Origin: Flavobacterium ginsengisoli
GTDB taxonomy: Bacteria > Bacteroidota > Bacteroidia > Flavobacteriales > Flavobacteriaceae
Direction of reading: 5' to 3'
DNA: 64,000 bases
Assembly: GCF_029625315.1 (NCBI RefSeq)
Contig: NZ_CP121110.1
Coordinates: forward strand, 1,293,501 to 1,357,500
Positions 1 through 8,726 of the stretch are shown here, piece by piece. The position numbers were made by a program, and so were the translations under genes. Numbering within the stretch: the first letter of the stretch is position 1; each line of letters opens with the position of its first letter. The notes beneath the pieces are model-generated. The model did not search any database. It was not told where the DNA came from and saw only the letters and a program-made list of their open reading frames with translations.

Positions 1-484
1 AGGCTTGAGTACTATTATCTATATAAGATGCTTTATCTATTAAATCTAATGCTTCCTGATCGCGATTTAGTTTTTCTAAACAAGTCGCTTTAATCTTCAA
101 TACCTCTACCGATTTTGGATCAATCGTTAAATACTTATCACAATACAAAATACATTTTTCATAATCTTCTGTCCAGAAATAAACATTTACAAGTGCTTGT
201 AAAGCTTCAGGATTCGGATTATTTCTATCTGCCATTGGAGACAAAATCTTTATGGCAGTTTTATATTCTTTTTTCCAACTATAGATACGTCCTGTGTATG
301 TCTGTATATCTTCATTTTCAGGATATTTGGCACGCAGAGGTTCAATAATCGATAAGGCTTTATCAAAATTTTCTTTTTCGACTTCGCGTTTAACATTTGC
401 CAAAGTCTCATCTATATTGATTTCTTGTGCGAATGCAACAGAAGAAATAAAAACCAGGAAAATAGAATAATATATAAACTTCAT
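1..484 (-). CDS. TPR-containing exported protein, C-terminus cut by window edge
   Basis: The open frame runs off the left edge of the window, so only about 161 N-terminal residues are visible. It begins with a signal peptide (MKFIYYSIFLVFISSVAFAQ) followed by helical tetratricopeptide-like repeats with phrases such as ALSIIEPLRAKYPEN and EALQALVNVYFWTEDYEK. Its ATG shares one base with the stop codon (TAATG) of the response regulator upstream, so the two are probably translationally coupled. Flavobacterial YaiO-type outer-membrane proteins have a TPR N-terminus like this before a beta-barrel, but the barrel would lie outside the window, so that name is only a guess. It is most likely a periplasmic or outer-membrane output of the signalling operon. 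Confidence 0.75.
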   Translation of the reverse strand, partial: MKFIYYSIFLVFISSVAFAQEINIDETLANVKREVEKENFDKALSIIEPLRAKYPENEDIQTYTGRIYSWKKEYKTAIKILSPMADRNNPNPEALQALVNVYFWTEDYEKCILYCDKYLTIDPKSVEVLKIKATCLEKLNRDQEALDLIDKASYIDNSTQA

Positions 485-849
485 TAGATTCGGGTTTTTA
501 GTAATTTATTAATCCTCACTAAAAGTACAGCTGGACTTACAGGCTTTGCAATAAATTCATTTGCTCCAATGTCAAAAGAATCAAGCTCTGTCTGCTCCAC
601 ACCTGAAGAGGTTAATATAATTACGGGAATATCAGATTTAAGGTTTTCTCGCACGTGTTGCGTAATTTCCATTCCGCTAACACCCGGCATGTTTATATCA
701 GTCAATATTAAATCATAGTTTTCTTTTTCGATCGCTTCAAGCGCTTCTTTTCCATCAGAAAACTGGTCAATGCTAAATCCTTTGGACTCTAAGAAAAAAG
801 ATAACGATTTGCGTAGGATATCATTATCTTCGGCTACAATAATTCTCAT
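484..849 (-). CDS. Single-domain response regulator (receiver domain only)
   Basis: This 121-residue protein is a bare CheY-type receiver. The acidic pair near residues 7-8 (VAEDND), the phospho-acceptor Asp in LILTDINMPG, the conserved Thr/Ser in VIILTSSG and the Lys in FIAKPVS are all present. There is no output domain, so it probably acts by protein-protein contact or as a phosphorelay intermediate. It lies about 77 bases after the restored end of the hybrid kinase gene on the same strand and overlaps the start of the next gene by one base, which fits a three-gene signalling operon. The kinase's Hpt domain would be a natural phosphodonor. The receiver identification is secure. The pathway it controls is unknown. 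Confidence 0.9.
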   Translation of the reverse strand: MRIIVAEDNDILRKSLSFFLESKGFSIDQFSDGKEALEAIEKENYDLILTDINMPGVSGMEITQHVRENLKSDIPVIILTSSGVEQTELDSFDIGANEFIAKPVSPAVLLVRINKLLKTRI

Positions 850-926
850 TTTTTATTTTTTTTATCTTGGGGACAATTTAAATTATAACGTCTTATATAG
901 TAAAGCTATTGTATATTTCCTTTATA

Positions 927-2913
927 TCATAGCTCTTTTAAAATTTTAACGACTTCTTCAATTCCGCAGTGAAAAATATTTACTTTATCTAATGTTTCTG
1001 CTGTAAATTCGCCAGATGACGCTTCTTCTTCGATAATCGACAAACAATTGCTTAAATCTTGCGACGATAAAAATATCCATGCTTGATTTCATATTATGCG
1101 CCAATTTTTTTACGCTGTCGTAATCGGTATTTTTAAAGGCTTCTTCTAACTGTGCCGACTGACTTGGAATCTTTTCAATAAAAAGATCTATCATATCTTT
1201 CCTAAATTCGGCATCGCCTCCAGACATTTCATCCAAAAAAGACATATCGATAATTCTTTTATGATGTGCATCGCTATCTGGTGTCATTACCGTTTTTATG
1301 GCTTTTAAAAGTATAGACTGTTTAAATGGTTTTGGCACATAAGCATTCATTCCCACTTTGTAGCATCGCTCCTGCTCTCCTACCAAAGAATGTGCTGTCA
1401 TGGCAATAATTGGTATGCTTGAATTCATTTCATTCCTGATATATTCTGTGGTTTGGTAGCCATCTTTTACAGGCATTTGCAAATCCATTAAAACCAGATC
1501 ATATTCATTTTGAGATAAAAGTTCGATGCCTTCTTCACCGTTTTGCGCAATATCCAAATCGAAACCAAAATTATTAATTACGCTTTTTGCAAGCTTTTGG
1601 TTTAGAACATTGTCTTCGCAAAGCAATATTTTAAGATTTCCTAAATCATTTTTAGAAACCGTTTTTACCGTTGTTTCTTCAAAGTTTGATTTTTTGTACG
1701 AAAGGGTAAAGAAAAATTCAGAACCACGATTTAGAGTACTTTTTACGTGAACTTCTCCTTTTTGAAGTTCTACTAATTGTTTTACAATATTCAGTCCGAG
1801 TCCGGTACCGCCAAATGTTCTTGTTGTACTTTCTTCTCCTTGTGTAAAACGTTCAAAAATTGTTTCGAGTTTATCTTTTGGTATTCCGATTCCGGTATCT
1901 TTTATAGAAAACTTAAACGAATAACCGTCTTCCGTTTCTTCCATTTTCTTTACCGAAACGGTTACTTCTCCTTCATTTGTAAACTTAAGCGCGTTGCCGA
2001 TAAGGTTTACCAAGATCTGATTTAATCTGCCTTGATCGCCAACAACCAAATCTGGCAATTCGGCATCAAGAAAAAGATTAAACTCAACGTCTTTTTGTAC
2101 TTTAACTTTCAGTAAACTATAAACATGTTTAAGCGTTTTCTTCAAATTAAAAGGCTCAGATTCTATAGGTAAATTTCCAGATTCAATTTTTGAAAGATCT
2201 AGAATATCATTTACAATTAGAAGCAGATTTTCGCCTGCAATCTGTACACTTCCAATATAATCGCGCTGTGTATCATCGAGTTCCGTCTGCGCAAGCAAAT
2301 CTGTAAAACCAATAATTGCGTTTAAAGGCGTTCTGATTTCGTGACTCATATTGGCCAAAAAACTATCTCTTGCCAAAACTGCACGTTCTGCAATTTTTCT
2401 CTGTGTGTATAATTGATGGTTTTTTGTACCTAATTCCAGCTGCGCCATTACGTGTTTTGCTACGATAGAAAGTGCATTGCGCTGATTTTCATTCAATTCC
2501 TTAACAACATGATCAACTGCGCACAAAGTTCCAATATTATAGCCATCTGGTGTGGTAAGTGGCACACCAGCATAAAAACGAACATTAAATCCGCCTGTTA
2601 CATTTGGGTCGTCTTTGAATGTTTCATTAACATGAGTGTCGTTAATTTCTAGAATTTTTGTATCTAAAATAGTGTAATTGCAAAAAGTGATTTCACGAGG
2701 GACTTCTGAAACTCCTATTCCAATTTCAGATTTAAACCATTGCCTGTTTTCATCAATAAAAGAAATATGGGCAATTGGCACACCGCAAATGTAAGCAACA
2801 AGCTTTGTAGCATCGTCAAAAGCATCATCTGGGAGCGTGTCGAGTATATTATAACGTTTTAGGCGCACTAAACGTTGTAGTTCGTTATCTGGAATTGGAT
2901 AATCTTTATTCAT
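927..2913 (-). CDS. GAF - histidine kinase - receiver - Hpt hybrid sensor kinase (frameshifted near its 3' end)
   Basis: This soluble hybrid kinase has about 661 residues once restored. In order it shows a GAF domain (about 20-165), a HisKA dimerization helix with the phospho-His in FLANMSHEIRTPLNAIIGF (about 192), an HATPase domain with DTGIGIPKDKL and GGTGLGL (about 295-405), a receiver with LVLMDLQMPVKDG (about 425-545), and an Hpt domain with LAHNMKSS. No transmembrane segment or signal peptide is seen, so it senses a cytoplasmic cue. As printed the frame ends early at 985. One surplus base between 1059 and 1073 breaks the Hpt. Dropping it restores a natural Hpt tail (LSNCLSIIEEEASSG...) to a TGA at 927-929. 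Candidate spots are an A5 run at 1069-1073 or a CT[T]GC at 1058-1062. Confidence 0.88.
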
Positions 2914-3213
2914 TTTTTCATAGAGGTAAAGGCATAAAGATAAAATAATTTAGACTAAAACCCCTGCCTTATCTCGACTTTCTTGTGAAAAATTGTTCGA
3001 GATGCCTAAATTTTTATCCGTCAAATCTTCCTTTTTTCATTTCATTACAAATTTTTTCTAGGTCATTACAAAATTGAATTGCGACTATTGGGCAGATGCT
3101 AATTTTGTTATAAAATTGCCCTGATTTTATCAACTAATCTCTTCAAAAAAGCCATTTTTCTATCTTTTTTACAAGAAAATCAAGTCATTGCGAAGAGCAA
3201 AAAATTAAAGTAA
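2914..3213. other. Intergenic region between divergent genes
   Basis: This 300-base AT-rich gap separates the minus-strand sensor kinase from the plus-strand antiporter, so it should hold both promoters. A short direct repeat (cattacaaa) occurs twice around 3045-3075. I see no clear TAnnTTTG element with a well-placed TTG, no terminator and no RNA gene. Confidence 0.4.
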
Positions 3214-5497
3214 ATGAAAAACTTAAGAAACAGTATTTTTTACGTTGGAGTTATCGGAGGATTTTCTCTTTTAATGTATTGGATTATTTTATTGGGAGTA
3301 AAACTAGAAACGGGCCGAAATCTTAAAATTCCAACCTCAGATAAAACGCAATGGAGCGAATTTCTTGATTCTCTTATAAAAAACTTACATCATCCGTTAG
3401 CGCTTTTACTAGCACAAATTGTTACGATTATCTTTGTTGCCCGTATTTTTGGATGGATTTGCATTAAAATAAAACAGCCAGCCGTTATTGGAGAAATGAT
3501 TGCCGGAATTGTAATGGGACCTTCTTTAATCGGAATGTATTTTCCCGAATTTTCTGCGGCTTTATTTCCAGCAGAATCTCTTGGAAATCTTCAATTCTTA
3601 AGTCAAATTGGCTTAATCCTTTTCATGTATATCGTAGGAATGGAGATCGATATGAAGATTCTTAGAAACAAAGCCCATGATGCTGTAGTTATAAGCCACG
3701 CAAGTATTATTATTCCTTTTGTTTTAGGAATGGGTCTAGCGTATTTTATATATGACGAGTTTGCCCCCGCAGATGTACAATTTACATCTTTTGGTTTGTT
3801 TGCCGGAATCGCGATGAGTATCACTGCTTTTCCGGTGCTTGCCAGAATTGTGCAAGAACGTGGCATACATAAAACAAAATTAGGGACAATTGTAATTACT
3901 TGTGCAGCAGCCGATGATATTACAGCATGGTGTATTCTAGCAGTTGTAATTGCGATTGTAAAAGCAGGTTCTTTTGGAAGCGCTTTATATACAGTTGTTT
4001 TAGCTTTAGGTTATGTTTTTTTAATGATAAAAGTAGTTCGTCCGTTCCTTAAACGAATTGGAGATCTATACGCTACAAACGAAAAATTAAGCAAACCAAT
4101 TGTAGCCATTTTCTTTTTGACGCTGGTGGTTTCTTCTTATTTAACAGAAGTTATAGGAATCCACGCTTTGTTTGGAGCTTTCATTGCAGGTGCTATTATG
4201 CCTGAAAACATTAGATTTAGAAATCTCTTTATTGAGAAAGTTGAAGACGTTGCGCTTGTACTTTTATTGCCTCTATTCTTTGTTTTTACAGGTTTAAGAA
4301 CCCAAATTGGTTTGTTGAATGAGCCTTATTTATGGAAAATTGCGGGATTAATTTTTGCAGTAGCCGTTGTGGGTAAATTTGTTAGCAGTATGCTTGCTCG
4401 CCAAATTTGTGGGTCAAAGCTGGAAAGATAGTTTATCTATTGGAGCTCTAATGAATACAAGAGGTCTAACAGAATTGGTTGCCTTAAATATTGGTTACGA
4501 TCTAGGAGTTTTAAGCCCAGAATTGTTTTCTATGTTTGTAATTATGGCGCTTGCCACAACATTTATGACAGGGCCGACATTAGATTTAATCAATTGGCTT
4601 TTTAAATCTAGTAAAGAAGAAAAAGAAGAAGATATTGCGCTAAAAAATAAGTACCGAATTTTATTGTCTTTTGACAGACCAGAATCTGGAAGAGCGTTAC
4701 TTAAAGTGGCTGATGGATTAACTAACAAAAGAGCTGAAAGTTCTGAAATTACGGCAATGCACTTTCTTCCTACCGAAGAATTACATCATTACAACACTGA
4801 TATTTATGAAGATGAAAAATTTAAAGACATTGTAGAAGAGTCTGTTGCTTTAAACAGAAATATTACAACTATGTTTAAAGCCTCTTCTGATATAGACAAT
4901 GAAATTGTAAATGTTGCTAATAAAAGCAAACATGATTTATTATTGGTTGGAATTGGACAATCTATTTACCAAGGAAGTTTACTAGGACGAGTGCTTGGAT
5001 TTACAACCCGAATTATTAATCCTGAAAAGATATTAAATACCGTAACTGGAAAGGAAAACATTTTAGAATCTGCACCTTTTGACGATGGAACAAGACAAAT
5101 TATCGCAAAATCGCATATTCCTGTTGGCGTTTTAATTGACAAGGATTTAACTGATATCAATACGATTTTCATTCCGCTATTTAACTTAAAAGATTGGGAT
5201 TCTATTCAGAACTATGTTCAGAAATTCATTCAGAATATCAATGCGAGAATTGAAATTCTGGATATTGAAGGCAAAATTATGGCTGATCTGGACACAAAAG
5301 AAAAAATTAGGATGATAGAACAAGCGGCTCCAAACCAAATAACTTTGAGAAAAGAACAATCTATTGAAAAAGATTTTCTAGAACACCAAGATCTTATGCT
5401 AATTTCTATTGATGGATGGAAAAATTTGGTAGAGAATAAAAGCCCTTGGCTGGCTAATATTCCTTCTACTTTAATTCTTTCTGAAGATAAAAAATAG
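3214..5497 (+). CDS. CPA2-type cation/proton antiporter (one frameshift in this sequence)
   Basis: This inner-membrane exchanger of the Na+/H+ or K+/H+ antiporter-2 family has about 760 residues once restored. Residues about 50-470 hold the hydrophobic exchanger domain, with IKQPAVIGEMIAGIVMGPSL and the ion-binding acidic pair in AAADDITAW, which in this superfamily is typical of electrogenic exchangers. The remaining ~280 residues are a cytosolic tail that resembles universal-stress-protein folds. As printed the frame stops at 4431. A surplus C at 4399 turns the expected LAAKFVGQSWKDS into a dead end, and the same protein continues in another frame from about 4400. Both halves match one family continuously, so a single gene is intended. 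A rho-independent terminator follows. The transported ion cannot be told from the sequence. Confidence 0.88.
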
Positions 5498-5524
5498 TGT
5501 TTGTTTTTTTGAATTTTATAGTAA

Positions 5525-5557
5525 AAGAACGCCCTCTAAAACAGGCGTTCTTTTTTT
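5525..5557 (+). terminator. Rho-independent terminator of the antiporter gene
   Basis: A nine-base stem (AAGAACGCC pairing with GGCGTTCTT) is followed by a run of T residues, 28 bases after the antiporter stop codon. Confidence 0.85.
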
Positions 5558-5661
5558 GATTTAAAAAATATCTTATACTGTTATTTAAATGTCTTTTTGG
5601 GTAGCTAAGTAAAAAAATGGAAGGGCTAGTTTTAAAAATACTAACCTTAAAACCATTTATT

Positions 5662-6909
5662 ATGAAAAAGTTTAAAAAAACCTAACTCCTTTTTTAGTTT
5701 TTATTATTGTTATATTAATTGCCAGCTGCGGCAATGAAGAAATTGATGCAGGTCAATTAACAAGCCAAAATGCTAAAATTATTCAGGCTAAAGATTGGTT
5801 TGAAAGCTACAAATCAAATTCAGCAACCAGTAAATTGGAGGATGACGAAGTTAATAAGGCTTTCAGAAATCTCGACTACTACTGGGAAAATGCCAAAGTA
5901 ATCAAACTGGGTAACAATGCTAATGGTATCACTGTACCCGTTAAAGACAATCCTGAAGACTCTGATTACAAAGGACAGAAAATGTTATATTTGTATGAAT
6001 CTGACTCAAAATTCCAAGCTCTGATACAAGAGATATTTCCAGAATCAAAAGAAGACATTGATGATGAGCAAAAAAAAGAGGGCTTTCAGGATTTAACTTT
6101 TTTCAGCGGTTATATCATTACTTGGGACTTGAAAAAAGGCTTTTTAAAAGGAGCCAAATTAAAAGACGGTCTTGTCATTGCTGATGTAACAAATGTGATA
6201 ATGTTTCTTGATAAAGATGGCGCGACATCTAAGATGATAGAAATGTTTGATGATAGTTCTAATTATGGTTCAGAACGTGATGACACATTACAAAAAGGTG
6301 GAGCAATTCAATTAAATAATGTTATTGTAACACAAAAAACACCCGCTCCAACTCCTAAAGATTTTAGCATTGTAGGTGCATTTGGCGGAGATGTAGGTTC
6401 AAATGGAAATTATGGAACCCCTACGGGTGGAGGAAATGCTTATGCTGGAGAAAGTGGCAGTACAAATATCGCAACCGCTCCACCTAGTTGTGAGAGTTTT
6501 AATTTTATAAAAGTTACCGGACTTTGGCAAGTAGCGATGGTTAAGAATATTAATTTTAGGGTATTAGGAATAAGTCCAAAAGGTGTTGAAATACTACATG
6601 TTGTTAGTTATCCGCAAGCAATTTACTTTGGTACTCCTACAAATGTAAAGATTGGTAACACAAATATAACAGCAGGGATTGCGAGCAAATACCTCGGCAC
6701 GAATTCTTCAAAAAACTATGCAAGAAGTTGTCGATAAATATGGTGGTACAGATGTCTCAGACTTGACACTTGATTTATATTTTAGAGAGAGATTAGAAAA
6801 CAATTATCAACTCTCAATACCAGGAGCGAGAGTCAAATTTAATTCAACCGAAAACATACCTGCAACTAACTATAAAACAAACACATGGACTGCAGGAAAC
6901 TGTAATTAA
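5662..6909 (+). CDS. Uncharacterised lipoprotein, about 415 residues (two frameshifts)
   Basis: The ATG at 5662 is followed after seven codons by a stop as printed. Adding one A to the A7 run at 5674-5680 gives MKKFKKNLTPFLVFIIVILI-ASC, a textbook lipoprotein signal with the acylated Cys in IASCGNEE. A second indel near 6710-6719 separates the last ~65 codons. Restoring it joins NSSKNYA or NSSKTMQ to EVVDKYGGTDVSDL. The corrected length is a whole number of codons. The mature protein is acidic with a Gly-rich stretch (about 230-270) and two Cys residues late in the chain. I recognise no domain. It leads a cluster with two further unknown genes that ends at a terminator near 7825. Probable location: cell envelope. 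Confidence 0.65.
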
Positions 6910-6921
6910 AATCGATTAATT

Positions 6922-7518
6922 ATGATAGAAGAAGTTTTAAAAAATTTAGTATATCTTATTTATCCCAAAAATATATGTGCTTATACAGAAAAAGAAAAGT
7001 ATTTCAGTTGTGAGGAATACAAAAGATTAAATAAAATCATAAGTGATTTTGAAATAGGTAATGGAAAGATTTTTAGAAAAGACATTCTCAAAGAATTTGA
7101 AGAGGACTATACCTTAAAAGCTTTTCAAGATCTTTCGTTATTAGACGGTGGCGATAGATGTATGACATTTAACATCACTATTATTGAAAATGGTGAGTTA
7201 TATACAATTTCACTATTTATGAGCGTCATAATTCCTTATTATGTTGTCAAAGTGCAAAAGAACATAATTGAATTATGGTTTTCCAAAGAAAGAATTGCTG
7301 AATTAGAGGAAGAAAATATGGAAACAAGAAAATTGAAAGAACTAGTTTTCGAAATTGAAACCATAATCGAGAATAAGTTTCTATACAATAAATTTCCAGA
7401 CAATTTTATAGATTTTGTTATTAGTGATATTAGTTTTGAGGATTCAATGTTTGGTCATTTTACTTTGTATAATGCCTTTTTTAATAATGTAACAATTAGA
7501 GCGAAAAATGAAAATTAA
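6922..7518 (+). CDS. Hypothetical soluble protein, 198 residues
   Basis: This ORF starts 12 bases after the lipoprotein gene and overlaps the next gene by 11 bases, so it is likely co-transcribed with both. The protein has no signal peptide, is rich in Glu, Ile and Lys, and carries one hydrophobic stretch (LYTISLFMSVIIPYYVVKVQ, about residues 93-112) that could be a buried strand pair or a membrane segment. A short Glu-rich helix follows (AELEEENMETRKLKEL). I do not recognise a family. The pairing with a lipoprotein and a small membrane protein could suggest an immunity-like or envelope module, but nothing in the sequence proves this. Confidence 0.6.
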   Translation: MIEEVLKNLVYLIYPKNICAYTEKEKYFSCEEYKRLNKIISDFEIGNGKIFRKDILKEFEEDYTLKAFQDLSLLDGGDRCMTFNITIIENGELYTISLFMSVIIPYYVVKVQKNIIELWFSKERIAELEEENMETRKLKELVFEIETIIENKFLYNKFPDNFIDFVISDISFEDSMFGHFTLYNAFFNNVTIRAKNEN

Positions 7519-7705
7519 TTTTTTAAGTTTTTTTACGATTGGTTCTTTACTCCTTATTTTCTTGTACTTTATGGACTACAATTTTAATTTTTGCATTGGT
7601 AATACATTTTATATTGTGAGTTATTTTATTCCTATATTTTTTCTCTTTTTAATAGGATGTCTTTTTTATTTGGTATTTTTCTTCAAAATGAAGAGCAAGG
7701 AATAA
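7508..7705 (+). CDS. Small membrane protein, 65 residues
   Basis: The start codon lies inside the end of the preceding gene (11-base overlap), which suggests translational coupling. The protein is almost entirely two hydrophobic segments, about residues 5-22 and 32-58, ending in a basic tail (FKMKSKE). There are no motifs beyond that. It is a plausible two-helix inner-membrane protein of the lipoprotein cluster. Confidence 0.5.
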   Translation: MKINFLSFFTIGSLLLIFLYFMDYNFNFCIGNTFYIVSYFIPIFFLFLIGCLFYLVFFFKMKSKE

Positions 7706-7766
7706 TAATCTATAATGATTCTTTTAATAATGGAAATACTAAGTAGAAATTATTTATTTTTTACAA

Positions 7767-8015
7767 TTGATTACAGAGAAAAACACTTTTTATAGTAAAG
7801 ATAGCGTCTCTTTTAGAGGCGCTATTTTGTTTCTATTTCATTTGAAACTTACTGGTATTTTCAACCGCAGTGAACTTCGTTTAGAAACAGAACTTGAAAG
7901 CAACCCCGAGGTTTTCCTTTTGCTAAATGTAGAAAAAGAATATCGAGATTACATAACGGCTTACTTAGCAGAATACATAAAAAATACTTACGCTAAAGTT
8001 TACGAATTTGATTGA
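7767..8015 (+). CDS. Doubtful ORF, possibly a gene remnant
   Basis: The open frame can only start at TTG and runs straight through a terminator hairpin at 7801-7824, so the first ~25 codons are probably not coding. The later part (NPEVFLLLNVEKEYRDYITA and onward) has protein-like composition. It overlaps the stop of the convergent NAD(P)-binding gene by 23 bases. It could be the tail of a decayed gene or chance. I recognise no family. Confidence 0.2.
   Translation: MITEKNTFYSKDSVSFRGAILFLFHLKLTGIFNRSELRLETELESNPEVFLLLNVEKEYRDYITAYLAEYIKNTYAKVYEFD
7801..7828 (+). terminator. Rho-independent terminator after the lipoprotein cluster
   Basis: A ten-pair stem (ATAGCGTCTC with GAGGCGCTAT, one G-T pair) with a five-base loop precedes TTTTGTTT. 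It ends the 5662-7705 transcription unit. Confidence 0.7.
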
Positions 8016-8631
8016 GCTCAAGTTTTGTATTTCCTGATGGAAGTGCTTTTGGAGCTTTTACTAATTTTTCTGCTAAAAATGCAGTGGTGATTGGTTTTAG
8101 GTTCTTGAAAAGTCCGATGGCGTTGAAGAATTTTATCACTTTTATTGAAATTTTTTCTCCTAAACGATCTGTATTTTCACGAATAAGCGGTCCTGGTCTA
8201 AAAATGATGTATTGTGAAAAATTTAGCTCTTGAAGATGATCTTCTAACTTTCCTTTCATCATCGAATAAAATACACTGCTTTTGGCTGAAGCTCCATACG
8301 AAGAAACCAAAACCAAAGATTGCACTTCATTTTTTCGTGCAGCAGAAGCGAAATCGGCTGGAATATCATAATCGATTTTCCATTGTTTTTCTTTTGATCC
8401 TGCATCTTTTAAAGTTGTTCCCAAACATGAAAAAAGAACATCACCCGTAATTAATTCCTGAAACGAATTTACATCTGAAAAATCAACTATATGTTCTGTC
8501 AACTTTGAATGTGATTTTCCTGTTGAACGTCTCACAAAAATTGAAACTTCTGAATAATCAGCACTTTCCAAAAGCAGTTTGACCAATTCTTTTCCCGTTG
8601 CGCCTGTTGCGCCAATTACCAATGCTTTCAT
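7993..8631 (-). CDS. NAD(P)-binding oxidoreductase of the atypical short-chain dehydrogenase type
   Basis: This 212-residue protein opens with the dinucleotide-binding loop MKALVIGATGATGKEL, as in NmrA/HIM-like atypical SDR proteins (NAD(P)H-binding). Later family-typical phrases are LFSCLGTTLKDAG, LVLVSSYGASAKSSVFY and YIIFRPGPLI. The classical SDR YxxxK pair is not obvious, which is usual for this atypical group, where members may act as redox sensors or isomerases and not classical dehydrogenases. It has no signal peptide and should be cytoplasmic. It stands alone: the neighbouring B12 operon ends at a terminator just upstream. The substrate is unknown. Confidence 0.8.
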   Translation of the reverse strand: MKALVIGATGATGKELVKLLLESADYSEVSIFVRRSTGKSHSKLTEHIVDFSDVNSFQELITGDVLFSCLGTTLKDAGSKEKQWKIDYDIPADFASAARKNEVQSLVLVSSYGASAKSSVFYSMMKGKLEDHLQELNFSQYIIFRPGPLIRENTDRLGEKISIKVIKFFNAIGLFKNLKPITTAFLAEKLVKAPKALPSGNTKLELNQIRKL

Positions 8632-8675
8632 AATAAAAGATTTTAAAAGTAAATATACTCATCTTTTTAATTGAA

Positions 8676-8707
8676 AAAACCTCTTTGCAACTAAGCAAAG
8701 AGGTTTT
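8676..8707 (-). terminator. Terminator at the end of the B12 operon
   Basis: A 13-base perfect stem (AAAACCTCTTTGC with GCAAAGAGGTTTT) with a short loop lies 20 bases beyond the stop of the last B12-operon gene. Flanking T runs on both strands mean it could also act from the other side. Confidence 0.8.
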
Positions 8708-8726
8708 CTTTAAATATTTTTAAAAC

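Noticed and set aside
115..348. Plus-strand ORF of 77 codons
   Set aside because: It lies opposite the TPR protein, which has a signal peptide and clear repeats.
4367..5497. Separate second antiporter-like gene
   Set aside because: Its sequence continues the upstream antiporter without a gap after dropping one base at 4399. It has no signal of its own and starts inside a membrane helix.
8012..8450. Plus-strand ORFs at 8012-8233 and 8214-8450
   Set aside because: They lie opposite the NAD(P)-binding oxidoreductase and are composition shadows.
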